64,000 bases of DNA. Origin: Sulfuricella sp. T08 (lineage in GTDB: Bacteria; Pseudomonadota; Gammaproteobacteria; Burkholderiales; Sulfuricellaceae). A program made the translations under genes and the position numbers. Of the stretch, positions 34,028 to 42,446 are shown one piece after another. Where the stretch lies: the NCBI RefSeq assembly GCF_000971475.1, contig NZ_DF967585.1:62001-126000 (forward strand). Reading direction: 5' to 3'. Each line of letters begins with the position of its first letter. Position 1 is the first letter of the stretch. The notes under the pieces are model-generated. The model was given only the letters and a program-made list of their open reading frames with translations, ran no database searches and had not been told where the DNA came from.

Positions 34028-36040
34028 GTGATATTTGCTTCAACCCTGCTGCCCATCGACGTCACCTTTGGTGTCATCGTCTATTGGTTGCTACTGGGCT
34101 TGGCAGGCCTGCTGCTGCAAAACACCCGCGCCATCACGCAGTATATTTTCCCCGCCGGCGCCCTGGGTGCACTGATCCTGGCGGCTGCCGCTTTGGGCAG
34201 CTTGGGTGGCGCCGTCAATGTTGCTGTGCTACCGCTCGGCCTGCCCGACCTGCCCTTCCATCTGCGTCTGGATGCTCTGTCCGCATTTTTCCTGCTCCTG
34301 CTCGGCGCTGCCAGCATCGGCATTTCGCTTTATTCGGCTGGCTATTTCCGCGACATGCCAGGAAACACCCTCGGGCTGCTGTGCTTCGAATACCACGTCT
34401 TCCTCGCCAGCATGGCCCTGGTTCTGATGGCGGATGATGCTTATATGTTCATGGTGGCATGGGAAACCATGGCACTGTCTTCCTATTTCCTGGTCACCAC
34501 CGACCACAAGGTGCCGGAAATCCGCCAGGCAGGCTTCATCTACCTGCTGGTCGCCCACGTCGGCGCAATCGCCATCCTGATGTGCTTTGGCGTGATGCAG
34601 GGCGGCCACGGAGATTACACCTTCGCCACCATGCGCTCAGCGCACCTGACCGAATTCTGGTCCAGCGTCACCTTCCTGCTCGCCCTGTTCGGCTTCGGCG
34701 CAAAGGCCGGCATCCTGCCCCTCCACATCTGGCTGCCGGAAGCGCACCCAGCCGCTCCTTCCCCGGTTTCGGCGCTGATGAGCGGCATCATGCTGAAAAC
34801 CGCAATTTACGGCATCCTGCGTGTTTCTCTCGACCTTCTCGATGCGCACATCTGGTGGTGGGGCGTACTGGCCTTGACGCTGGGCCTGATCACCGCGCTG
34901 TTCGGCGTGATCTTCGCCGCCGTGCAGACGGACATGAAGCGCCTGCTCGCCTACTCCTCGATCGAGAACATCGGCATTATTCTGGTTGGCATCGGCCTCG
35001 CCCTCACCTTTCACGCCTTCGAAAAGGACGCACTGGCCGCACTGGCGCTCACCGCGACCTTGTATCACGCCCTCAACCACGCATTCATGAAGGGTCTTCT
35101 GTTCATCGGCACCGGTTCGGTGCTGCACGCCACCGGGGAGCGGAATCTTGGCAAACTGGGCGGGCTCATCCATCACATGCCGAAACTGGCGCTGCTGATG
35201 CTGGTAGGCGCCCTCGCGATTGCCGGGCTGCCCCCGCTCAACGGCTTTGTATCCGAATGGCTGCTGCTGCAGGCTTTCCTGCTCTCGCCGGGGCTACCCC
35301 ATTCCTATCTCAACATGCTGATTCCGGTCGCTGCGGCCGCGCTGGTCCTGGCTTCGGCGCTGTCCGGCTATGTCATGGTCAAATTCTACGGGGTGATTTT
35401 CCTTGGGCAGCCGCGCGAAAAGACCCTGCACGAGGCCCACGACATTGGCATCTTTGAACGACTGGGGCTGACCTGGCTTGCACTGGGCTGCATCCTGCTG
35501 GGGGTGTTCCCGGTATTCGTCATCCTGCTTATCGACCCAGTCACCCAAATGCTGCTCGGCCAAACCCTTGGAAGCACCGCCGCGCAGACCGGCTGGCTGT
35601 TGCTCACTCCGATCCAGCCCGAGCGTGCCAGTTACAGCCCGCTAATCCTGTTCCTGATCATTGTCGTCGGCGTTATTTTCACGATATTCCTAGTAAAAAA
35701 ATTCTATCACGGCCGTTTGCGCCGCGGCCCAGCCTGGGACTGCGGCTTTCCTGAGCAGACGGCACGGATGCAGGATACCGCCGAAGGTTTCGGCCAGCCT
35801 ATCCGCCAGATTTTCGAGCCCTTTCTCGGGGTGACCCGCATCGTCCCATCCCCTTTCGACAAAAAACCCCACTATCACGGTGAATCACGCGACCGCCTGT
35901 GGAACCTGCTATACCTGCCGATCGCCAGAGTCACCGAAAAAATTTCCGTCATGGTTGGCAAGTTGCAGCACGGCCGCATCCATGTTTACCTGCTATATAG
36001 TTTTGTCACCCTGCTCGCACTACTGGCGTTTATCCGATGA
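34028..36040 (+). CDS. hyfB: Hyf-like/complex-I-like antiporter subunit (HyfB/NuoL family)
   Basis: A 670-residue polytopic subunit of the NuoL/HyfB family, which pumps protons or sodium in energy-converting complexes. Key residues are kept: E146 in MVAWETMALSSYF, K226 in FGFGAKAGILPLHIWLPEAH, K257, and MKRLLAYSSIENIG. The C-terminal extension ends in a further membrane helix. Translation starts at GTG 34028 with GGAG upstream. It overlaps the next gene by four bases. It opens an operon B-C-E-F-G-I in the order of hydrogenase-4, but without the HyfA and HyfH ferredoxin subunits. Confidence 0.92.
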   Translation: MIFASTLLPIDVTFGVIVYWLLLGLAGLLLQNTRAITQYIFPAGALGALILAAAALGSLGGAVNVAVLPLGLPDLPFHLRLDALSAFFLLLLGAASIGISLYSAGYFRDMPGNTLGLLCFEYHVFLASMALVLMADDAYMFMVAWETMALSSYFLVTTDHKVPEIRQAGFIYLLVAHVGAIAILMCFGVMQGGHGDYTFATMRSAHLTEFWSSVTFLLALFGFGAKAGILPLHIWLPEAHPAAPSPVSALMSGIMLKTAIYGILRVSLDLLDAHIWWWGVLALTLGLITALFGVIFAAVQTDMKRLLAYSSIENIGIILVGIGLALTFHAFEKDALAALALTATLYHALNHAFMKGLLFIGTGSVLHATGERNLGKLGGLIHHMPKLALLMLVGALAIAGLPPLNGFVSEWLLLQAFLLSPGLPHSYLNMLIPVAAAALVLASALSGYVMVKFYGVIFLGQPREKTLHEAHDIGIFERLGLTWLALGCILLGVFPVFVILLIDPVTQMLLGQTLGSTAAQTGWLLLTPIQPERASYSPLILFLIIVVGVIFTIFLVKKFYHGRLRRGPAWDCGFPEQTARMQDTAEGFGQPIRQIFEPFLGVTRIVPSPFDKKPHYHGESRDRLWNLLYLPIARVTEKISVMVGKLQHGRIHVYLLYSFVTLLALLAFIR

Positions 36041-36978
36041 ACGGCATACTTTTACAGCTCTTTCAGGACACGCTGGTAGTGTTGATCGCACCCCTGCTTC
36101 TAGGCTGGGTCAATCAGTGCCGAGCCTGGCTGCAGAATCGCAGCGGCCCTGGCGTGTTGCGGCCTTACCTGAACATGGTGAAGCTGTTTCACAAAGATGC
36201 GGTGCTGGCGCACAATGCCTCGCCGATGTTCCGCTTTCACCCTTATATCCTGTTTGCCTGTATGTGGCTGGCAGCATCCCTGGTGCCAGTAATCGCGACC
36301 GACCTGCCGCTCTCCCCGGCAGTGGACGTGATCGCGCTGGTTGGCATTTTCGCCCTGGCACGCGTCTTCGTCTCCTTGGCGGCCATGGATATCGGCACCT
36401 CATTCGGCACGCTCGGCGCACGACGCGAAATGCTGGTCGGCTTCCTTGCCGAGCCGGCACTGCTGATGGTGTTTTTCACCGCTGCCGCAATCAGCCACTC
36501 CACCTCGCTTACCACCATCGTCGAGACCCTCGCACACAAGCAGTTCATCATCCATCCCAGCCTGGCCTTCGCCGCCGTCGCCTTCATCATGGTGCTGCTG
36601 GCAGAAAACGCGCGCATCCCGGTGGACAACCCCTCCACCCACCTCGAACTGACCATGATCCACGAAGCCATGATTCTGGAATACTCCGCCCGCCACCTTG
36701 CCCTGATCGAATGGGCGAGCGCACTCAAGCTGCTCGCCTTCACCACCATCGGCTTCGCCCTGTTCATGCCATGGGGCATCGCCGAGGCCGGCAACTGGGG
36801 CGCGCTACCGCTTGCCCTTGCCGCCCTGTTCATCAAATTAACGGTAGCGGGAGCCGGCCTGGCGCTGCTCGAGACCATCTCCGCCAAGATGCGCATTTTC
36901 CGCGTACCGGAATTCATGGGTACTGCCTTTCTGCTGGCCGTTTTGGGTCTGCTCGTCCATTTCCTGCATGGAAACTGA
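36037..36978 (+). CDS. hyfC: Hyf-like membrane anchor subunit (HyfC/NuoH family)
   Basis: The 313-residue membrane protein corresponds to NuoH/HyfC, the subunit that links the soluble arm to the pump modules. Marks are LQNRSGPGVLRPY near the N-terminus, DIGTSFGTLGARREMLVGFL, and LLAENARIPVDNPSTHLELT, the conserved loop that faces the quinone-like cavity. There are about eight hydrophobic segments. It overlaps hyfB by four bases and the next gene by eleven, as expected for strict co-translation. Nothing is missing relative to family members. Confidence 0.93.
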   Translation: MNGILLQLFQDTLVVLIAPLLLGWVNQCRAWLQNRSGPGVLRPYLNMVKLFHKDAVLAHNASPMFRFHPYILFACMWLAASLVPVIATDLPLSPAVDVIALVGIFALARVFVSLAAMDIGTSFGTLGARREMLVGFLAEPALLMVFFTAAAISHSTSLTTIVETLAHKQFIIHPSLAFAAVAFIMVLLAENARIPVDNPSTHLELTMIHEAMILEYSARHLALIEWASALKLLAFTTIGFALFMPWGIAEAGNWGALPLALAALFIKLTVAGAGLALLETISAKMRIFRVPEFMGTAFLLAVLGLLVHFLHGN

Positions 36979-37639
36979 GATGGAAAATTTCTCCGGACAA
37001 CTCATCAACCTGTTTGCAGCACTGCTGCTGCTGATTTCCTTTGGCATGCTGTCACAGCGCCGGGTGTTGTCACTGATCAACCTGTTTGCGCTGCAGGGGT
37101 TAATGCTCACCATCAGCACCGTGATCGTGGCCTATTCCTCGCACCAGCATCACCTTTACTACTCGGCGGCGCTGACACTGGTACTGAAAGTGATTATCCT
37201 GCCGTGGATCCTGCACCGCCTGATGCGCAAACTGAACGTCAAATGGGACATCGAGACGTTGTTCAACATCCCGACCACCATGCTGGTCGGCATCGCCCTG
37301 GTGGTATTCGCCTTCAACCTGGCGGCGCCGATCTCCATGATGGGTGGAGCCATCACCAAGAGCACCCTGGGGATTGCCATGGCCAGCGTACTGCTCTCTT
37401 TCCTGATGATGATCACGCGCAGCAAGGCGGTGCCGCAGGTAATCGGCTTTCTTGCCATGGAAAACGGCCTGTTTTTCGCCGCTACCAGCGCCACTTACGG
37501 CATGCCTATGGTGGTGGAACTGGGGATTGCACTCGACGTGCTGGTGGGCATGTTCATCCTGGGCATCTTCTTCTTCCAGATCCGGGAAACCTTCGACAGC
37601 CTGGACTTGAAGCACATGGAAAAACTCAAGGAAGATTGA
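36968..37639 (+). CDS. hyfE: Hyf-like membrane subunit (HyfE, NuoK-like)
   Basis: The 223-residue membrane protein matches HyfE, which resembles NuoK with extra helices. It contains LSLINLFALQGLMLTIS in the N-terminal part and GFLAMENGLFFAATSA with a membrane Glu in the second half, then a C-terminal helix and a charged tail. Its start lies within the end of hyfC; an in-frame ATG at 36980 is a possible alternative. It is followed two bases later by hyfF. Confidence 0.88.
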   Translation: METEMENFSGQLINLFAALLLLISFGMLSQRRVLSLINLFALQGLMLTISTVIVAYSSHQHHLYYSAALTLVLKVIILPWILHRLMRKLNVKWDIETLFNIPTTMLVGIALVVFAFNLAAPISMMGGAITKSTLGIAMASVLLSFLMMITRSKAVPQVIGFLAMENGLFFAATSATYGMPMVVELGIALDVLVGMFILGIFFFQIRETFDSLDLKHMEKLKED

Positions 37640-37640
37640 C

Positions 37641-39089
37641 GTGGAAATTCTCTGGATACTGGTGATTCCCCTGATCGGCGGCCTGTTGCTGGCGCTGTTC
37701 GGCGGCCAGCGCTTCGCGCCCGAACTGAACTCCATCATGAGCTTCGGCACCTTCGTAGCCTCCGCATTCCTCACCGTCAGGGTCATCACCGATGGCCCGA
37801 TGACCGCACTGAACGAGCAGTTCTTCGTCGATTCCTTCAACGTCTTCCTGGTCGCCCTTACCGCTTTCGTTGCCTTCACTACCTCGCTATTCTCGCGCCC
37901 CTACATGCGCATCGAGCAAGTACACGGCAAGCTCACCATCAACATGCTGCGGCTCTACCACAGCATGTACCAGCTGTTTACCTTCACCATGCTGCTGGCA
38001 CTGCTCACCAACAACCTCGGCATCATGTGGGTGGCGATGGAAGCAGCAACCCTGACTACCGTGCTGCTGGTCTCGCTCTACCGCACTCCGGCCAGCCTGG
38101 AAGCGGCATGGAAATATTTCATCCTGTGCGGCGTCGGCATCGCCCAGGCACTGTTCGGCACCATCCTGCTCTATTTTGCGGCGGAAAAAGTGCTCGGTGC
38201 AGGCGGTACGGCGCTGCTATGGACACACCTTGACGCCGTCAAAACCCAGTTGGAACCGACCGTGCTGTCACTAGCATTTGTCTTCCTGCTAGTTGGCTAT
38301 GGCACCAAAGTTGGTTTGGCACCGCTGCACAACTGGCTGCCCGACGCACATGCCGAAGGCCCGACACCGGTTTCCGCCGTGCTTTCCGGCCTGCTGCTCA
38401 ATGTTGCGCTATACGCCGTGGTTCGCTCCAAAGTACTGGTAGATGGCGCACTCGGCAGCCATCTCGCCGGCAACCTGATGATGGGCTTCGGATTGCTCAG
38501 TGTAGTCATGGCCGCGTTTTTTCTGTCGCGCCAGAAGGACGTCAAGCGCATGTTCGCCTATTCCTCGATCGAGCACATGGGGCTGATGACTTTTGCCTTC
38601 GGCATGGGCGGCCCGGTAGCGACCTTCGCCGGCATGCTGCACATGACCGTGCACTCCCTCACCAAATCGGCGATCTTTTTTGCCGTCGGTCATGCCACGC
38701 AGAAATCCGGCACCCAGCTAATGGAAAATATCCGCGGCCTGATCACGACCAACCCCACTATAGGCTGGGGCTTGGCGATCGGCTCCCTGGCCATACTCGG
38801 CATGCCGCCATTCGGCGTGTTCGCCAGCGAGTTCCTGATCATAACCACCGCCATGCACGCCTACCCATGGACCACGCCGTTCCTGCTCGCCGCGCTGGGC
38901 GTAGCATTCGCCGCGATATTCAGCCGGGTACAGAGCATGGTCTTCGGCGAAACCACCGACGAACGCCTGCCCCACCCGCCCGCGCTGGTTCCGGTGTTCG
39001 TGCATCTGGGATTGGTACTGCTACTCGGGCTGTATATCCCGCCCTACCTGGCAGACTGGTATCGCCAGGCGGCTGCGTTGATCGGATAA
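37641..39089 (+). CDS. hyfF: Hyf-like antiporter subunit (HyfF/HyfD, NuoN/M family)
   Basis: The 482-residue antiporter-like subunit has the expected Glu in IMWVAMEAATLTTVLLVSLY, Lys in GYGTKVGLAPLHNWLPDAHA and KRMFAYSSIEHMGLMTF. The HxxxHSLTKSAIFFAVGH segment is typical of HyfF. Together with hyfB this gives the complex two pump-like subunits. Translation begins at GTG 37641; the ribosome-binding site (GGAAG) lies in the end of hyfE. Operon spacing is minimal on both sides. Confidence 0.92.
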   Translation: MEILWILVIPLIGGLLLALFGGQRFAPELNSIMSFGTFVASAFLTVRVITDGPMTALNEQFFVDSFNVFLVALTAFVAFTTSLFSRPYMRIEQVHGKLTINMLRLYHSMYQLFTFTMLLALLTNNLGIMWVAMEAATLTTVLLVSLYRTPASLEAAWKYFILCGVGIAQALFGTILLYFAAEKVLGAGGTALLWTHLDAVKTQLEPTVLSLAFVFLLVGYGTKVGLAPLHNWLPDAHAEGPTPVSAVLSGLLLNVALYAVVRSKVLVDGALGSHLAGNLMMGFGLLSVVMAAFFLSRQKDVKRMFAYSSIEHMGLMTFAFGMGGPVATFAGMLHMTVHSLTKSAIFFAVGHATQKSGTQLMENIRGLITTNPTIGWGLAIGSLAILGMPPFGVFASEFLIITTAMHAYPWTTPFLLAALGVAFAAIFSRVQSMVFGETTDERLPHPPALVPVFVHLGLVLLLGLYIPPYLADWYRQAAALIG

Positions 39090-39095
39090 AGAATC

Positions 39096-40643
39096 ATGAG
39101 ACTCGACGAATTCCCGACAAAATTTCCCAAGCTACCCGGCGCCATGCCGATCTGGCACGGCACGGTCGATGCTGAAGAATTCCGCAACCTGTGCGAGCAG
39201 GTCGCGCGCGGCGGCGGCAAGCTGGTCGCGCTGTGGGGCAGCGACGAACTGGCGCATGATGCCGGCTATGCCCTGCATGTCTCGCTGGTCACCGCGCTGG
39301 GCATGCTGTGCCTGACCCTGCCTCTTTCCGCCGAGCGCCCTTCATATCCCAGGATCAGTGACCTGTTCCCTTGCGCCAACCGCATGCAGCGCACCGCTGC
39401 TGACATGCTCGGCCTTCATGCCAGCGGCAGCAACGACCGCCGCAAATGGTTGCGCCACAAATCCTGGCCAAATACTGTACACCCGCTGCGCAAGAACTTT
39501 GATGGCAGCACGGTTTTCCCCACGGAAACGGATGGCTACCAGTTCGTGACGGTTACCGGCGACGGCGTCCATGAAATCCCGGTCGGCCCGGTCCATGCCG
39601 GCACCATCGAACCAGGCCACTTCCGTTTCTCGATCATTGGCGAGCGCGTGCTGCGACTGGAAGAGCGCCTTGGCTACAAGCACAAGGGCATCGAAAAGCT
39701 TTTCGAGCGCATGAACCTGGAACAGGGCGCGAAGCTTGCCGGGCGGGTCAGCGGCGACAGTACCGTAGCCTATGCCTGGGCTTACGCCCAAGCGGTGGAA
39801 AGCGTTACCGGCACCACGCCATCGCCTCGCGCCTTGGCGTTGCGCGCTGTGCTACTCGAGCTGGAACGCATCCACAACCACCTCGGCGACCTCGGCTACC
39901 TGGGCAACGACGTGGCGCTGGCATTCGGCTTCGCCCAGTTCTGGATACTCAAGGAAGATGTGCTTCGCTTGAACGGCGAACTGTTCGGCCACCGCTACCT
40001 GATGGACAAAGTGGTACCCGGCGGCGTCGCCAGCGACCTTGACGACAAGGGTTGCGAACGTATCCGACTGGTGTTCAGGCATCTCGAACATGGGATCAAG
40101 ATCCTGAAAGACATTTATGACGAACACGCCGGAGCCCAGGATCGCTTCCTCACTACCGGCAAAGTCTCGCCAGACTTGGCTGCGCAACTGGGATTAACCG
40201 GTTTGCCTGGACGGGCCAGCGGCCAAGCCTGGGACCTGCGCGCACAGTTCCCCTGCGCACCCTATGATAGTCTCGATGTGCGCATGGCCACTCATCGCAA
40301 TGGCGACGTTGCGGCCCGGGTCACGGTACGTTTCGAAGAAGTACTGGAATCGATGCGCTTGATCCGCCTGATCATTGATCAGCTACCGGCAGGGGAGCTC
40401 CGCACAACCGTCGGCGATGCGCCGGAAAACGCGTTGGGGCTGGGCTGGGTGGAAGGCTGGCGCGGTGAGATTCTGATTGCGCTGCATACCGGCAAGAACA
40501 ACGCGATCCATCGCCTGCACCCGCATGATCCATCATGGCAGAACTGGCCTGTTCTGGAACACGCGATTATCGGCAACATCGTGCCGGATTTCCCGCTCAT
40601 CAACAAATCGTTCAACCTGAGCTATACCGGGGTCGATTTATGA
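39096..40643 (+). CDS. hyfG: Hyf-like large subunit (NuoC-NuoD fusion) lacking NiFe cysteines
   Basis: The 515-residue protein fuses a NuoC-like domain (1 to about 155) to a NuoD/hydrogenase-like large-subunit domain. The latter is recognisable from VGPVHAGTIEPGHFRFSIIG, ERLGYKHKGIEKLFE and LLELERIHNHLGDLGYLGND. In hydrogenases the first NiFe motif RxCGxC should follow; here it is R217-V-S-G-D-S. The C-terminal DPCxxC motif is replaced by SFNLSYTGVDL. All four NiFe-binding cysteines are absent, so it cannot be an ordinary hydrogenase. It fits the 'energy-converting hydrogenase-related' (Ehr) group described between complex I and group 4 hydrogenases. Confidence 0.92.
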   Translation: MRLDEFPTKFPKLPGAMPIWHGTVDAEEFRNLCEQVARGGGKLVALWGSDELAHDAGYALHVSLVTALGMLCLTLPLSAERPSYPRISDLFPCANRMQRTAADMLGLHASGSNDRRKWLRHKSWPNTVHPLRKNFDGSTVFPTETDGYQFVTVTGDGVHEIPVGPVHAGTIEPGHFRFSIIGERVLRLEERLGYKHKGIEKLFERMNLEQGAKLAGRVSGDSTVAYAWAYAQAVESVTGTTPSPRALALRAVLLELERIHNHLGDLGYLGNDVALAFGFAQFWILKEDVLRLNGELFGHRYLMDKVVPGGVASDLDDKGCERIRLVFRHLEHGIKILKDIYDEHAGAQDRFLTTGKVSPDLAAQLGLTGLPGRASGQAWDLRAQFPCAPYDSLDVRMATHRNGDVAARVTVRFEEVLESMRLIRLIIDQLPAGELRTTVGDAPENALGLGWVEGWRGEILIALHTGKNNAIHRLHPHDPSWQNWPVLEHAIIGNIVPDFPLINKSFNLSYTGVDL

Positions 40644-40745
40644 GCGTTAGCTGTCAGCTCTGAGCCTTCAGCTAACCCCCCACGCGGCAAGCCGCGCACA
40701 AAACCAAACTGACAGCTGATAGCTGATTACTGAAAGCTGGAAATC
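40644..40745. repeat. Palindromic repeat element inside the Hyf-like operon
   Basis: The gap between hyfG and hyfI consists of reiterated AGCTnTCAG-like words on both flanks around a perfect hairpin CGCGGC-AA-GCCGCG (40683-40696). Its inverted form resembles 51855-51935 behind cbbO (AGCTTTCAGT, GCCGCG, AGCTnAAnGCT in the same order). Likely a dispersed repeat; it may also fold in the mRNA and adjust expression of the last gene. Confidence 0.55.
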
Positions 40746-41279
40746 ATGTACCAGATCATCAAACAAATACTGAACACCGGCATCAAGACCGAAGCGCCTC
40801 CTCAGCCCGACGAGGCGCTACGCGTGGAAGCCCAGAACCTGCAGGAAGAAATCCTGCGGCACCTTGGCAGTGCACTCGCCATCCGCCACGTCGACGCGGG
40901 CTCCTGCAACGGTTGCGAACTGGAAATCCACGCCCTCAACAACGCCTACTACAACATCGAAGGCTTGGGCATCCATTTTGTCGCCAGCCCACGACATGCC
41001 GACATGCTGCTGGTGACCGGACCGGTATCTCGCCACATGGAAATTGCGCTCAAGCGCACCTACGATGCAACCCCTGACCCCAAGCTGGTGGTCGCCGTCG
41101 GCGACTGTGGCTGCGACGGCGGCATCTTCGGCGAGAGCTACGCCAGCTGCGGAAAAATCTCCAACGTGATCCCTGTGGACATCGCGGTACCCGGCTGCCC
41201 ACCCACACCGATTGCTCTGTTGCAGGGCATCCTCACCGCCGTAACCGGCGGCGTCAAAAAGGAAAAAGACTCAAAATAG
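40746..41279 (+). CDS. hyfI: Hyf-like iron-sulfur subunit (HyfI/NuoB family)
   Basis: The 177-residue small subunit keeps the ligands for the proximal [4Fe-4S] cluster: C54 and C57 in GSCNGCELE, C121 in VGDCGCDGG and C151 in VPGCPPTP. The spacing is that of group 4 hydrogenase small subunits and NuoB. So the complex still has a buried cluster next to the site where the large subunit has lost NiFe. An extra N-terminal helix of about 40 residues precedes the core. It is separated from hyfG by a 100-base repeat element but on the same strand. A carbonic anhydrase gene converges on it from the other side. Confidence 0.92.
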   Translation: MYQIIKQILNTGIKTEAPPQPDEALRVEAQNLQEEILRHLGSALAIRHVDAGSCNGCELEIHALNNAYYNIEGLGIHFVASPRHADMLLVTGPVSRHMEIALKRTYDATPDPKLVVAVGDCGCDGGIFGESYASCGKISNVIPVDIAVPGCPPTPIALLQGILTAVTGGVKKEKDSK

Positions 41280-41308
41280 CCATCGCCTCTCCGGGTAAGC
41301 AAGCCTGC

Positions 41309-42370
41309 TCAATCAGCACTAACCAGTTCCAGTTCGCGCGAACGCCAGTCGAGCACCGCAGTGCGTTCATACATCCGGCCGGCGAGATCCTTGAATTCCC
41401 TGCGTATCACCTCGGCGGCAAACTGTGACAGAAAGCGCGACTTGAGTTCGGCACGCGCCCGGTCCACGCCGATTTCCTTGTAAGGTACCGAAGCCAGCAG
41501 CAGGAAGCCGTCGTCCGGAATGCGACCGGCCGCCATGTTGCTCTGGATGATGCCCGCCGCCTTGCGGATCGGATCAGCCAGGTCCGGGCTGTAGGGGCCG
41601 ATGATCAGGGCGAGGTTGGGTATATGCAGGAAATCGAAACCGCGTCCCAGGCAGATCATCCATTCGCGGTGCTCGATATCCAGGGTGCGCTGGATGTGCC
41701 GGATTTCGGTGACGTGCTGCATGTTGCCGATGAGCAGCGGCAGAAGATCGCTGCTCACCCGCTGCGGCATATCCGGGAACAGGGCTTCGAGACGCCGTCC
41801 CAAGGTGTTTTCGTCTTTTTCAGTCAGCTTCGCCACCTCCAGGGTATCGCCGTTGTTGCCGTGCAGAATAATGGCGTCCTCGTCGGTTTCGAATCCGCAG
41901 ACGATCGGATATACGGTAGCGTGGCCGGTGCCGAAGACATGTTCGACCTGCGCCTTGATCGCGCAGGTATGCGCTATTGCCGCCTCGGTGTCATAGCAAA
42001 AACCGGCGCAGCCGCGATGGGGATCGCCCTTGGAAAAGTGGTAGGTGATCAGCATCAGCACCCGGCGGCCGGTCGTGACGATGTCCTGTACGTGGTTGGC
42101 CAGCACCTCGCCGAGATGCGGCCAGCCCAGGTTGAACATGCCGCCGAGGTTGCGGATCGGCATGATGATGCCGGGCGGCGTATTGGTGGCGACGGGGATA
42201 TTGATGCGCCCGTCCATGCACTTGAGCACCACGATATCGGTCGGGTGTTCAGCCAGATAGCGCTCCCGTGCGAGATATTGTTCGGGGCTGCAGAAAGATG
42301 ACGAGTGCCTGCTGGCATGGCCGATCAGCCATTCGATACGTTGCTGGATCGGTTTGCTATGGATATCCAT
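41309..42370 (-). CDS. Long beta-carbonic anhydrase-like protein (353 aa)
   Basis: The protein has the beta-carbonic anhydrase zinc signature C51-x-D53-x-R55 (KCMDGRI), a central PIRNLGG motif and H118-x-x-C121 (DPHRGCAGF), but is much longer than the usual 200-220 residues. The C-terminal 200 residues form an unfamiliar domain with LGRGFDFLHIPNLALIIGPY and EIGVDRARAELKSRFLSQF. I therefore expect CO2/bicarbonate chemistry plus an extra binding role. It converges on the Hyf-like operon. A decayed copy of its C-terminus lies at 45207-45424 behind cbbR. GGGAG precedes the start at 42370. Confidence 0.8.
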   Translation of the reverse strand: MDIHSKPIQQRIEWLIGHASRHSSSFCSPEQYLARERYLAEHPTDIVVLKCMDGRINIPVATNTPPGIIMPIRNLGGMFNLGWPHLGEVLANHVQDIVTTGRRVLMLITYHFSKGDPHRGCAGFCYDTEAAIAHTCAIKAQVEHVFGTGHATVYPIVCGFETDEDAIILHGNNGDTLEVAKLTEKDENTLGRRLEALFPDMPQRVSSDLLPLLIGNMQHVTEIRHIQRTLDIEHREWMICLGRGFDFLHIPNLALIIGPYSPDLADPIRKAAGIIQSNMAAGRIPDDGFLLLASVPYKEIGVDRARAELKSRFLSQFAAEVIRREFKDLAGRMYERTAVLDWRSRELELVSAD

Positions 42371-42446
42371 TTATAATCTCCCTGTAACACTTGCCCTGCA
42401 CCGCGATGAACGCACACCATAACTAATCCATCTGCCGGCTCTAGGA

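Noticed and set aside
34028-41279. Functional hydrogenase-4 operon.
   Set aside because: The NiFe-binding cysteines are absent from both large-subunit motifs, the ferredoxin subunits are missing, and no hydrogenase maturation genes are present.
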